From positions 21,501 through 85,500 of the forward strand of contig NZ_JADIJC010000002.1 of assembly GCF_015278255.1 (NCBI RefSeq): DNA of 64,000 bases. Direction: 5' to 3'. Source of the DNA: Microbacterium hibisci. GTDB lineage: Bacteria > Actinomycetota > Actinomycetes > Actinomycetales > Microbacteriaceae. The translations under genes were made by a program, and so were the position numbers. Shown piece by piece: positions 16,435-24,492 of this stretch. The stretch's first letter is position 1, and each line of letters opens with the position of its first letter. A model generated the notes under the pieces. The model was given only the letters and a program-made list of their open reading frames with translations. It was not told the DNA's origin and ran no database searches.

Positions 16435-18744
16435 GTGCCCACCACCGCAGAGCCGCGCTTCGTGCCCGGTGCCCGCGTGCGCCTGGCCGAGGGCGTCGAC
16501 CTCGATGCCCAGCGCACCGTGAGTGCGACGCTGAAGCGCCTCGACCTCGACCGTCTGCTGGCGCCGTTCCGCCGCGAGGCGGGCCTCCCGGCACGCGCCG
16601 AGACGTACGGCGGCTGGGAGGCCGACGGGCTCGACGGGCACACCGCCGGGCACGTGCTGTCGTCCGTGAGCACGCTCGCGGCGGCCGGAGATGCCGCCGC
16701 CGCCGCGATCGCGCAGACGCTCGTGCGCGGCATCCGTGAATGCCAGCTCGCACGCGGCACCGGCTACGTCGGTGGCGTGCCCGACGGCGAGGCGCTGTGG
16801 GACGAGCTGCGGGCGGGCCGGATCGACGCCGGCGCCTTCCACCTCAACGGCCGGTGGGTGCCCCTGTACAACCTCCACAAGATCCTCGCGGGGCTCGTCG
16901 ACGCGGTGGAGCTCACCGACGATCCGGTCGCCCGCGAGACCCTGGCCGACCTCGGTGACTGGTGGCTGCGCACGACGGCCGAGCTCGACGAGGCGGCCTT
17001 CGAGCGCATCCTCGAGTGCGAGTTCGGCGGCATGACCGAGGCCTTCGCCCGTGCCGCGCTGGTGCTGGACGACGCCGCGTACCTGCGCTTGGCACGGCGC
17101 TTCGCTCGCCGCGGTCTGGTCGAGCCGCTCGCGGCGGGCCGCGACGAGCTCGATGGGCTGCACGCGAACACCCAGATCCCGGTCGCGGTCGGCTTCGCGA
17201 CGATCGAGCGCGCCGCCCGCGCGCTCGCGCCCGAGCTGCTCCCCGAGATCGAGGCGCGCGAGGGCGCGGCCGCGCGCGTCTTCTTCGACCGCGTCGCCCG
17301 GCACCGCAGCGCCGCGACCGGCGGCGACAGCGTGCGCGAGCACTTCCCCTCCGACTTCGCGAGCATGTTCATCGCCCGCGAAGGCCCCGAGACCTGTAAC
17401 ACGCACAACATGGTCAAGCTCGCCGCCGAGCTGCACGCGCTCACCGACGACGATGCGTATCTGCTCTGGGCCGAGCGGGCGCGCGCCAACCACCTGCGCT
17501 CGGCGCAGCACCCCGTGCACGGCGGCCTGGTCTACTTCACCCCGCAGCGGCCGGCGCACTACCGGGTCTACTCGCCGGAGGCGGAGGGCTTCTGGTGCTG
17601 CATGGGCTCGGGGTTCGAGGCGCAGGCGCGACATGGCGCGCTCGTCTTCGCGGAGCACGCGGGTGAGGTGCGCATCAACGCCCTGGTGCCCTCGCACGCC
17701 GAGCTCGACGGTGCACGGCTCGCCGTGACGGTGGACGACCGGACCGATCCCGCGGTGATCGACGCCGCGATCGAGATTCGGGCGCCACGGCCGATGCGCC
17801 TGGCCGTGCTGATTCCGGACTGGGTCGACGGGCATGCGTCCGTCGGGGTGCAGACGGACGGTGAGACGGATGCCGCGCCCGTGGCCGCGGCGCCCGCCAC
17901 CCGCGTGCGGGTGGACGTCAGCGAGGGTGTGTCGGTCGTCCGGCTGACGCTCCCGCGGCGCCTCCGCTTCGAGCGCCCCGCCGACGGCTCGGGGTGGGCA
18001 TGGATCGTCGACGGCCCCGACGTGCTCGCCCAGCGCCTGCCCGATGACGCCGTCGCCTATCGCGGCAACGGCGCACGCATGGGCCACATCGCGGTCGGTC
18101 CGCTGCGGCCGCTCGCCGATACGCCCGTGCTCGAGCCCGACGCGCTCGAGCATGCGGTGCGCGAGGCGCCGGGCCGGCTGCGCGTGCCCACCGCCGACGG
18201 CGGCAGCGTCGATCTCGAGCCGTTCGCCGCCATCCACGACGCCCGCTACACGGTCTCGTGGCCGCTGGCCGCGGAGACGGATGCCGCAGCCGCCGCCGCC
18301 CGCCGCGCTGAGCTCGAACGCAGCGATGCCGCGTCGCTCGGGCTCGAGGCGCGCACGCGAGACGTCGTGGCCTTCGGCGAGCAGCAGCCCGAGTCGGACC
18401 ACGGTCTCGCGGCCTCGGACGAGGAGATCGGCGCCCGCGGCGATGTGCGCTGGCGTCGCACGCGCGGCATCATCACGCTGACCCTCCGGGACTGGAGCGG
18501 CACGGCCGACGCGCTGCGCCTGGCCTGGCTCGGCGGCGACGAGCCGGCCCGCGTGCGCGTGCTCGTCGGCGACACGGTCGTGCTCGACGAGGCCGTGCCG
18601 GCCGGCGCCGGCGACACCGAGCGCGAGGTCGCCCTCGCCGCGGCCGCGGGCGCCGTCGAGCTGCCGGTGCGCATCGAGGCGGCGGGCTCGGTCACGCCGC
18701 GCCTGCGCGAGCTGCGCGCGCTCGCCGCCGCCTCCGACCGCTGA
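16435..18744 (+). CDS. Beta-L-arabinofuranosidase, GH127 family
   Basis: A 769-aa glycosidase expected to release beta-linked L-arabinofuranose, for example from short arabino-oligosaccharides. The GH127 zinc site is recognisable: Glu and Cys in ETCNTHNM (about residues 319-326) and the paired cysteines in FWCCMGSG (about 388-389), one of which is the nucleophile in characterised members. The N-terminal LNGRWVPLYNLHKILAGL is typical of the (alpha/alpha)6 barrel. No signal peptide is seen, so it acts in the cytoplasm on imported sugars. The GTG at 16435 has GAAGGAGA upstream at good spacing and is preferred over ATG 16405. It stands alone and is probably controlled by the divergent LacI protein. 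Confidence 0.9.
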   Translation: MPTTAEPRFVPGARVRLAEGVDLDAQRTVSATLKRLDLDRLLAPFRREAGLPARAETYGGWEADGLDGHTAGHVLSSVSTLAAAGDAAAAAIAQTLVRGIRECQLARGTGYVGGVPDGEALWDELRAGRIDAGAFHLNGRWVPLYNLHKILAGLVDAVELTDDPVARETLADLGDWWLRTTAELDEAAFERILECEFGGMTEAFARAALVLDDAAYLRLARRFARRGLVEPLAAGRDELDGLHANTQIPVAVGFATIERAARALAPELLPEIEAREGAAARVFFDRVARHRSAATGGDSVREHFPSDFASMFIAREGPETCNTHNMVKLAAELHALTDDDAYLLWAERARANHLRSAQHPVHGGLVYFTPQRPAHYRVYSPEAEGFWCCMGSGFEAQARHGALVFAEHAGEVRINALVPSHAELDGARLAVTVDDRTDPAVIDAAIEIRAPRPMRLAVLIPDWVDGHASVGVQTDGETDAAPVAAAPATRVRVDVSEGVSVVRLTLPRRLRFERPADGSGWAWIVDGPDVLAQRLPDDAVAYRGNGARMGHIAVGPLRPLADTPVLEPDALEHAVREAPGRLRVPTADGGSVDLEPFAAIHDARYTVSWPLAAETDAAAAAARRAELERSDAASLGLEARTRDVVAFGEQQPESDHGLAASDEEIGARGDVRWRRTRGIITLTLRDWSGTADALRLAWLGGDEPARVRVLVGDTVVLDEAVPAGAGDTEREVALAAAAGAVELPVRIEAAGSVTPRLRELRALAAASDR

Positions 18745-18784
18745 GCCGGCGCGCCTTCGGCCAGGAGGCGCCGGGTCTCGTTCG

Positions 18785-18802
18785 GGCGATCACGTGATCG
18801 CC
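18785..18802. repeat. Perfect 18-bp loop-free palindrome between convergent genes
   Basis: GGCGATCACGTGATCGCC is a perfect dyad with no loop in the 79-bp gap between GH127 and the convergent regulator. A weaker GC hairpin (CCGGCGC...GGCGCCGG, 18746-18774) lies just before it and could terminate the GH127 transcript. Loop-free dyads bind proteins more readily than they terminate, so its role is unclear. Confidence 0.55.
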
Positions 18803-18823
18803 GGTGCCGTCCGCGCCTCGTGC

Positions 18824-19885
18824 TCAGACGGGCGGCGGCGCCGTCGACGCGCGCACGATCAGGCGCGGGTCCACCTGGAGTTGGAGCGGCGGCTCGACGT
18901 CGCCGTTCTCGATCAGATCGAGGAGCAGTTCGACCGCGTGCACCCCCACGCGTCGGCGATCCGGTGCGACCGCGGTGATGGGCGGATCCGCGTGGGCCGA
19001 CACGTCGTCGTCGTAGGCGACGATCGAGAGGCGGTCGGGCACCGTCAGTCCCCGCGCACGCGCGTTCTGAACGAGCCCGAACAGCGAGTTCTCGTCGCCG
19101 TGGCTGAACACGGCGGTCGCGCCGAGTCGCTCGACCGCATCCAGGACGACATCGGCGCTTCCCCGCTCCCACGTGGGACCGGCGCCGAGTTCGACCGGCC
19201 CCAGGATCGTGCTCTCCTCGTCGAAGCCGAGCCGTCCCATCGCGTCGCGCCAGCCCCGACGCACGAATTCCGCACTCTGTGAGGCGCCTCGGCTGACCAT
19301 CACCAGGCGCCGGTGGCCCAGCTCGCGCAGGTGTCGCAGAGCGCTCACGACGCCGCGCTCGTGGGCGGACCGCACCGATGAGACCGTGCCGAGGCCGCCG
19401 CCCGGCGTCTCGCGCTCGACGAAGACGAGCGGTACCCCCACGCCTCCGACGAACTCGTCGAACTCCGGCATCTGGTTCACCTCCGACACGGTGGGCACCC
19501 AGAGAAGACCGTCCACGCCGGCGTCGGCGAGCTCTCGGACAAGTCGGTACTCGACCCCGAGGTCGTACTCCGAGATGACCAGCTTGATGTCGCCGATGCC
19601 CTCGAGCGCTTCGCCGACGCCTTCGACCACGTAGCGGTAGTAGTACGAGGTCGGCACGACGACGCCGATGGTCACCGACGACGTGCGGCTGGGAGCGCTC
19701 TGGCCGGTCGGCAGCATCGCGCCACCCCGCACCTTGTCGAGGACGTTCTCGGCGACCAGAGCATCGAGGTCCCGTCGCACCGTGACGTGCGACACGCCCA
19801 GGTCGGCCGTCAGGCGAGAGATGCTCACCGCGCCGTCCTGACGCGCGAGTTCCAGGATCCGCGCGCGACGTTCCGCTGCCAGCAT
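18824..19885 (-). CDS. Hybrid regulator: DeoR-type HTH joined to LacI-type sugar-binding domain
   Basis: A 353-aa protein. The N terminus (about residues 1-55) is a DeoR/GlpR winged helix: RRARILELARQDGAVSISRL, then DLGVSHVTVRRDLDALVAEN and VRGGA. The rest is a LacI/periplasmic-binding effector domain starting SVTIGVVVPTSYYYRYV and containing ATAVFSHGDENSLFGLV and IVAYDDDVSAHADPPIT. Usual DeoR proteins have a sugar-phosphate isomerase-like sensor, so this domain pairing is less common. The ATG at 19885 has AGGAGGGG upstream and is preferred over the start at 19930. It is next to the 2-hydroxyacid dehydrogenase and the ABC importer/glycosidase operon and is their likely regulator, sensing a sugar rather than a sugar phosphate. 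Confidence 0.85.
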   Translation of the reverse strand: MLAAERRARILELARQDGAVSISRLTADLGVSHVTVRRDLDALVAENVLDKVRGGAMLPTGQSAPSRTSSVTIGVVVPTSYYYRYVVEGVGEALEGIGDIKLVISEYDLGVEYRLVRELADAGVDGLLWVPTVSEVNQMPEFDEFVGGVGVPLVFVERETPGGGLGTVSSVRSAHERGVVSALRHLRELGHRRLVMVSRGASQSAEFVRRGWRDAMGRLGFDEESTILGPVELGAGPTWERGSADVVLDAVERLGATAVFSHGDENSLFGLVQNARARGLTVPDRLSIVAYDDDVSAHADPPITAVAPDRRRVGVHAVELLLDLIENGDVEPPLQLQVDPRLIVRASTAPPPV

Positions 19886-19967
19886 GTGCGCCCCTCCTGT
19901 CGGTGCCGGACTCACACTAACGTTCTTCACGAGAAAGGACAGGATTCTCAGAATGAGTCAGAACTGC

Positions 19968-20990
19968 TCATGCGATGAAACCGAGGCTGGCTCGATCGAT
20001 CCGATGCCGCGGCGGCTGACCCTGCGCGACGCGCCGGAGCTCCTCGAGGACCGCGTCGGCGAGGCGGTGCGTCTCGGCGTGCATCGCTCCCGCGATATGG
20101 GGACTCATGACGACTCCGGGAGTCGTGAAGAGCGGCGAATGCGACGGCAGCGGCTCGGGGTCGGTCACGTCGAGGATGGCGCGCAGCGTGCCGGTGCGGC
20201 AGCGCGCGATGAGCGCCTCGGTGTCCACGAGCGATCCGCGCGCCGTGTTGATGATCACACTGTGGGGGCGCAGCAGGGCCATGCGGCGGGCGTCGATGAG
20301 GTGGCGCGTCTCTGGCAGCTCCGGGGCGTGCAGCGTGACGATGTCGCTCTCTGCGAGCAGGTCGTCGAGAGAGGTCAGACGCGCCCCGGCGAGCGCGGCG
20401 CTGCGCTCGTCCTGGAGCGGGTCCGCGACCAGAACGCGCAGATCGAACGGTCGCAGCAGGTCGGCGACGCGCCGGCCCACCCGCGACAGCCCCACGATGC
20501 CGACGGTGCCGCCGAAGCCGAGCGCGGGAGGGATGTCGCGACGCCACGCTCCGGCGACGTCTCTGCTGCGCGCGTATCCCTCGATGTAGCTCGGCGCGCG
20601 CTTGGCCTCGAGCAGGATCATCGCGAGCGTGTACTCCGCGACCGGGACCGCGTTCGCGTCCGCGGCGCTGGTGACGAGGACCCCCGCTTCCCAGAAAGCG
20701 GGGCTGACGTGCCCCTTGACCGAACCGCCGGCGTGCAGCACGGCACGCAGCCGCGGCGCCATGCTCAGCAGCTCCGGCCCGAGGCGAGGGCCGCCCCATC
20801 CGGTGATCAGGATCTCGGCCTCGCGCAGGCGGGGGAGGGTCTGCGGCGCGGTGAGGTCGTCGACCCGCAGCGGATCGTCGATCGTGGCGGTGGCGCGCAG
20901 CGTCGACAGCCGCGGCGGATCGAACAGATCCGCGAAAGCGTCGGCCCCCATCGCGACGAGGGCGTGCGGGCGGGTGGACGTCATTGCCAT
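19968..20990 (-). CDS. D-isomer-specific 2-hydroxyacid dehydrogenase
   Basis: A 340-aa NAD(P)-dependent dehydrogenase that would interconvert a 2-keto acid and a 2-hydroxy acid. Seen: the Rossmann motif GTVGIVGLSRVGRRVADLL in the middle, catalytic Arg in INTARGSLVD, Glu in DVTDPEPLP and His in MSPHIAGAM. The substrate cannot be read from sequence; similar proteins near sugar operons are often annotated as glyoxylate or phosphoglycerate dehydrogenases. It is divergent from the binding-protein gene at 21186 across an A+T-rich control region and is followed by the hybrid regulator gene in the same direction. No clear ribosome-binding site precedes the start at 20990; the ATG six bases later is an alternative. 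Confidence 0.88.
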   Translation of the reverse strand: MAMTSTRPHALVAMGADAFADLFDPPRLSTLRATATIDDPLRVDDLTAPQTLPRLREAEILITGWGGPRLGPELLSMAPRLRAVLHAGGSVKGHVSPAFWEAGVLVTSAADANAVPVAEYTLAMILLEAKRAPSYIEGYARSRDVAGAWRRDIPPALGFGGTVGIVGLSRVGRRVADLLRPFDLRVLVADPLQDERSAALAGARLTSLDDLLAESDIVTLHAPELPETRHLIDARRMALLRPHSVIINTARGSLVDTEALIARCRTGTLRAILDVTDPEPLPSHSPLFTTPGVVMSPHIAGAMHAETHRLADAVLEELRRVAQGQPPRHRIDRASLGFIA

Positions 20991-21031
20991 GACCGCATCA
21001 GATCACAATCGCGATGAAATGCACAACTTAG

Positions 21032-21092
21032 AAACCAGATGGTTTAAATAATTTGAAAAAGGCTTGCGAGATGTGAACTTCATGCTCATACT
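21032..21092 (+). promoter_or_regulatory. A+T-rich control region with operator dyad and promoter
   Basis: The gap 20991-21185 is strikingly A+T-rich for this genome around 21026-21062. AAACCAGATGGTTT (21032-21045) is an inverted repeat with 6-bp arms and 2-bp centre, unlike the LacI-type sites elsewhere, consistent with a DeoR-type HTH. A plausible promoter for the importer operon is TTGCGA at 21064-21069 and CATACT at 21087-21092 with 17-bp spacing. Confidence 0.6.
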
Positions 21093-21185
21093 GGCCAGGA
21101 CGCACGACGCCGTGTGACCGGAACCTCCGATCCCACCGTCCGCGCGGAACCCGCGGCTGTGCCGCACAGCTCTCTCGGAGGAAAC

Positions 21186-22574
21186 ATGCACCAGCGAACA
21201 CGTCGGCTCGTCGCCGCCCTCATCACCGTCCCGCTCCTCGCCGGCACCGCGGCGTGCAGCACCACCTCGGGCGAACCCGTATCGAGCGACGATGACGCCC
21301 CGGAGGACGTCACCATCACGATCATGGGCAAGCCCGCCGCCACCAACACCGCGGCAGTCGCGCTGTTCGAGAGCATGGTCGAGGACTTCGAGAAGGCGAA
21401 CCCGCACATCACGATCGAGGCCTCGGATGTGCCGTGGGACGCCAAGACCTTCGCCACGCGGCTCGCGGGCGGGAGCGCGCCGACGCTCCTGCGCATTCCG
21501 CTCACCGAGCCTCCCGCGCTCATCGAGCGAGGACAGGTCGCCGACCTCGCGGACGTCGTGGCCGAGATCGAGGGGTTCGAGAACCTCAACCCCCGCATCA
21601 TGCAATTCCTCGAGCGCGACGGCGCCGTCTACGGCATCCCCGAGAAGAGCTACGCGTTCGGACTGGTCTACAACCGTGACCTCTTCGAGCAGGCAGGGCT
21701 CGACCCCGACTCGCCTCCGACCACGTGGGAGGAGGTGCGCGAGTACGCGAAGCAGATCGCCGACGCGACGGGCAAGACCGGCTTCGGCGAGATCAGCACC
21801 AACAACTCCGGCGGCTGGCACCTGACGGGGTACACCTACAGCAACGGCGGGACGATGATCGAGCAGGGCTCGGACGGGTCGTGGTCGGCCGCCTTCGATG
21901 ACGACGCGTCCCGTGACGTGATGGAGCTGTGGCAGCAGATGCGCTGGGAGGACGACTCCCTGGGCGACAACGTGCTCGGCAAGCAGGAGGACCTCGTCGC
22001 CGACTTCACCGCGGGGAACGTGGGCATGTGGGTCTCGGCTCCGCCGGACGTGTACCCGAACTACATCGCGCAGGGGGGAGACCCCGACGCGTTCGGAGCC
22101 GGCCCGATGCCGCAGGGGGGTGCAGACGCCACGCTCGCCGGCGCGACCGTCCTCATGGTGAGCGCGGACGCGACGCAGGCCGAGAAGGAGGCTGCGGTCA
22201 AGTGGATCGAGTACCGCGCGCTGCGGCCGAACTACGATCCGGAGTTCGCGGCGGCGACAGCCGAGGCCGCGGCCGCCGACGGTGTCCCCGTCGGGGTGCC
22301 CGTGCTGCCGATCTTCGACGAGGAGACGTACGCCGCCTACCGCGACGCGATCGAGCCGTTCGTCAACGTGCCGGTCGAGAACTTCGACCCGTACGTCGCG
22401 TCGCTCTCCTCGTTCGAGTACGTTCCCGAGCCCGTCGTGGCGTCACAGGAGATCTACGCCGCACTGGACCCGATCGTGCAGGCCGTGCTCACGGATGAGA
22501 ACGCCGACATCGACGCCCTCCTCGCCGATGCCGGCGACCGAGTGAACACGATCCTGGCGCAGTACGCCGAATGA
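21186..22574 (+). CDS. Sugar ABC importer substrate-binding lipoprotein
   Basis: A 462-aa extracellular solute-binding protein of family 1 (MalE-like). The N terminus is a lipoprotein signal: RTRR, a hydrophobic stretch and the lipobox LLAGTAAC with the lipid-modified Cys near residue 21. The mature part has typical segments such as DFEKANPHITIEASDVPWD, GIPEKSYAFGLVYNRDLFEQAG and TWEEVREYAKQI. TCGGAGG lies before the ATG at 21186. It is the first gene of a five-gene plus-strand operon (binding protein, two permeases, GH3, GH38) whose members overlap, so the imported sugar is probably a beta-glucoside or alpha-mannoside-containing oligosaccharide; this is inferred from the glycosidases. Confidence 0.92.
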   Translation: MHQRTRRLVAALITVPLLAGTAACSTTSGEPVSSDDDAPEDVTITIMGKPAATNTAAVALFESMVEDFEKANPHITIEASDVPWDAKTFATRLAGGSAPTLLRIPLTEPPALIERGQVADLADVVAEIEGFENLNPRIMQFLERDGAVYGIPEKSYAFGLVYNRDLFEQAGLDPDSPPTTWEEVREYAKQIADATGKTGFGEISTNNSGGWHLTGYTYSNGGTMIEQGSDGSWSAAFDDDASRDVMELWQQMRWEDDSLGDNVLGKQEDLVADFTAGNVGMWVSAPPDVYPNYIAQGGDPDAFGAGPMPQGGADATLAGATVLMVSADATQAEKEAAVKWIEYRALRPNYDPEFAAATAEAAAADGVPVGVPVLPIFDEETYAAYRDAIEPFVNVPVENFDPYVASLSSFEYVPEPVVASQEIYAALDPIVQAVLTDENADIDALLADAGDRVNTILAQYAE

Positions 22575-23533
22575 CGATCGCTCCTGAGCGTCCGGGTGGC
22601 ACGGTCCGGGACCGTGCCACCCGGCCCGGCGAGCCCGCCCGCCGTACCCGTCGCGGGCTGTCCGTGCGTCATCGGGCAGCGCTGGCCGGGCTGGTGTTCC
22701 TGCTGCCGGCGCTGCTCGTCTTCGCCTACTTCGCGTGGTGGCCGATCGCGCAGAGCCTGCTCCTCGCCTTCCAGAAGACGAACCTGGTGGAGCCTGCGGA
22801 ATGGGTCGGCTGGCGCAACTTCGAGATCCTCTTCGCCGACCCGCTGCTGCCCACGGCGGCGTGGAACACGCTGTGGTTCACGCTGCTCTCCCTCGCGATC
22901 GGCCTGCCCGTTCCGCTGGTGTGCGCGGTGCTCATGTCGGAGCTGCGGCGGGGCGGAACTGCGGCGCGCGTACTCGCCTACCTTCCCGTCGTGATCCCGC
23001 CCGTGGTCGCCGTGCTGCTGTGGAAGGTGTTCTTCGCGCCCGGGGAGTCCGGCGTCGTCAACAGCGTGCTCGGCATCTTCGGGCTCGGACCGCTTCCGTG
23101 GCTGCAATCGCCGGAACTCGCCATGCCGAGCCTCGTCATCGTCGCCACATGGTCGGGGGCGGGCACCGCGATCCTCATCTATCTGGCCGCGCTGACCGGG
23201 GTGAGCACCGAGCTCTACGAGGCAGCGGAGCTCGACGGCGCGTCCGTCTGGCGGCGCGTGTGGCACATCACACTCCCGCAGATGCGAGGCGTGATCCTCA
23301 TCCTGCTCCTGCTGCAGATCATCGGAGCGATCCAGGTCTTCACCGAGCCGTACGTCATGACCGACGGCGGCCCCGCCAACGCGACGGTGACGGTGATGCT
23401 GATGGTGTACCGCTACGCATTCCTTTTCGGGAACTACGGTGTCGCGACCGCGCTCAGCGTGCTCCTGGCAATCGTCCTCGTCATCGTCTCCGCCATCTAC
23501 CTGCGACTCACTCGAACCTGGAGCACCCGATGA
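22571..23533 (+). CDS. Sugar ABC importer permease, MalF/UgpA type
   Basis: A 320-aa membrane protein with about six transmembrane helices, the first at about residues 38-60 (LAGLVFLLPALLVFAYFAWW). The ATPase-docking EAA loop is visible as ELYEAAELDGASVWRRVWHITLP. It forms the inner-membrane channel with the next gene. The ATG overlaps the binding-protein stop by 4 bp (ATGA), so translation is coupled. No ATPase gene accompanies the operon. Confidence 0.93.
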   Translation: MTIAPERPGGTVRDRATRPGEPARRTRRGLSVRHRAALAGLVFLLPALLVFAYFAWWPIAQSLLLAFQKTNLVEPAEWVGWRNFEILFADPLLPTAAWNTLWFTLLSLAIGLPVPLVCAVLMSELRRGGTAARVLAYLPVVIPPVVAVLLWKVFFAPGESGVVNSVLGIFGLGPLPWLQSPELAMPSLVIVATWSGAGTAILIYLAALTGVSTELYEAAELDGASVWRRVWHITLPQMRGVILILLLLQIIGAIQVFTEPYVMTDGGPANATVTVMLMVYRYAFLFGNYGVATALSVLLAIVLVIVSAIYLRLTRTWSTR

Positions 23534-24456
23534 GCGCGCTCGCTCGCACCACCAGCCGTCCTCGCCGGCGGACCGAGGCGGCGGCCGGCCGCGGCATCCT
23601 CTCTCCCTTCGACTGGCACCGACCGCGTACAGCCACGGGGTGGCGGCTCATGCACCTGGTGCTGTTCGCCGGGCTCGTCGGCTTCGGTGCCATCCCGCTG
23701 GTGTGGATGCTGCGCGCCTCGATCTCGGAGCCCATCGATCTGGTGAACCGGCCGCTGAGCCTCATCCCTCAGCCGGCGGTGTGGGAGAACATCAGCACCG
23801 CCTGGTCGGTGCTCGACATCGGGCACTACCTCGCCAACACCGTGATCCTCGTGCTCGGGTCATGGGTGGTCCAACTGCTGGTGTCGGCGACGGCGGGGTT
23901 CGCGCTCTCGGTGATCCGCCCGTGGTACGGCCGTTACGTCTACGGTGCGTTCCTGCTCACGCTCTTCGTGCCGGGCACGGTCACGCTCATCGCCCTGTAC
24001 CTCACGGTTCTGGACCTGCCGCTGCTGGGATTCGGGATCGCCGACACACCCTGGGCGGTGTGGCTACCCGCCGGCGCGAACGCCTTCACGATCCTCCTCG
24101 TGAAGCAGTTCTTCGATGAGATCCCGCGCGAGCTCTTCGAAGCGGCGCAGGTGGATGGTGCGGGGTGGTTCACGATCTTCTGGCGGATCGTGCTGCCCAT
24201 GTCGAAGCCGATCCTCGCGGTCGTGTCGCTGCTGTCCATCATGACCGCGTGGAAGGAGTTCCTCTGGCCGCTGATCGTGCTGACCGACCCGGAGTCGCAG
24301 CCGCTTGCGGTCGCGCTGCCGCGCCTGGCTCAGGCGACCAACCCCGCCTACCTCATCTCGGGCCTGCTGATCGCCAGCATCCCGCCGATCCTCCTCTTCC
24401 TGGTCTTCCAGCGCTCCATCGTGCGAGGCATCGGCTTCACCGGCCTCAAGGGCTGA
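23530..24456 (+). CDS. Sugar ABC importer permease, MalG/UgpE type
   Basis: A 308-aa partner permease with six predicted membrane helices; its EAA loop reads ELFEAAQVDGAGWFTIFWRIVLP and it ends with the typical GIGFTGLKG tail of MalG-like proteins. The ATG at 23530 overlaps the upstream stop by 4 bp; the longer frame upstream is a shadow through the previous gene. The N-terminal ~40 residues are Arg-rich and cytoplasmic. It is followed after 36 bases by the GH3 gene. Confidence 0.93.
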   Translation: MSALARTTSRPRRRTEAAAGRGILSPFDWHRPRTATGWRLMHLVLFAGLVGFGAIPLVWMLRASISEPIDLVNRPLSLIPQPAVWENISTAWSVLDIGHYLANTVILVLGSWVVQLLVSATAGFALSVIRPWYGRYVYGAFLLTLFVPGTVTLIALYLTVLDLPLLGFGIADTPWAVWLPAGANAFTILLVKQFFDEIPRELFEAAQVDGAGWFTIFWRIVLPMSKPILAVVSLLSIMTAWKEFLWPLIVLTDPESQPLAVALPRLAQATNPAYLISGLLIASIPPILLFLVFQRSIVRGIGFTGLKG

Positions 24457-24492
24457 GCCGCTTCCACGCACCCGATACCCGAAAGAACAGCA

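Noticed and set aside
16324..18402. 692-aa minus-strand frame opposite GH127
   Set aside because: It mirrors the GH127 coding frame and has no recognisable domain.
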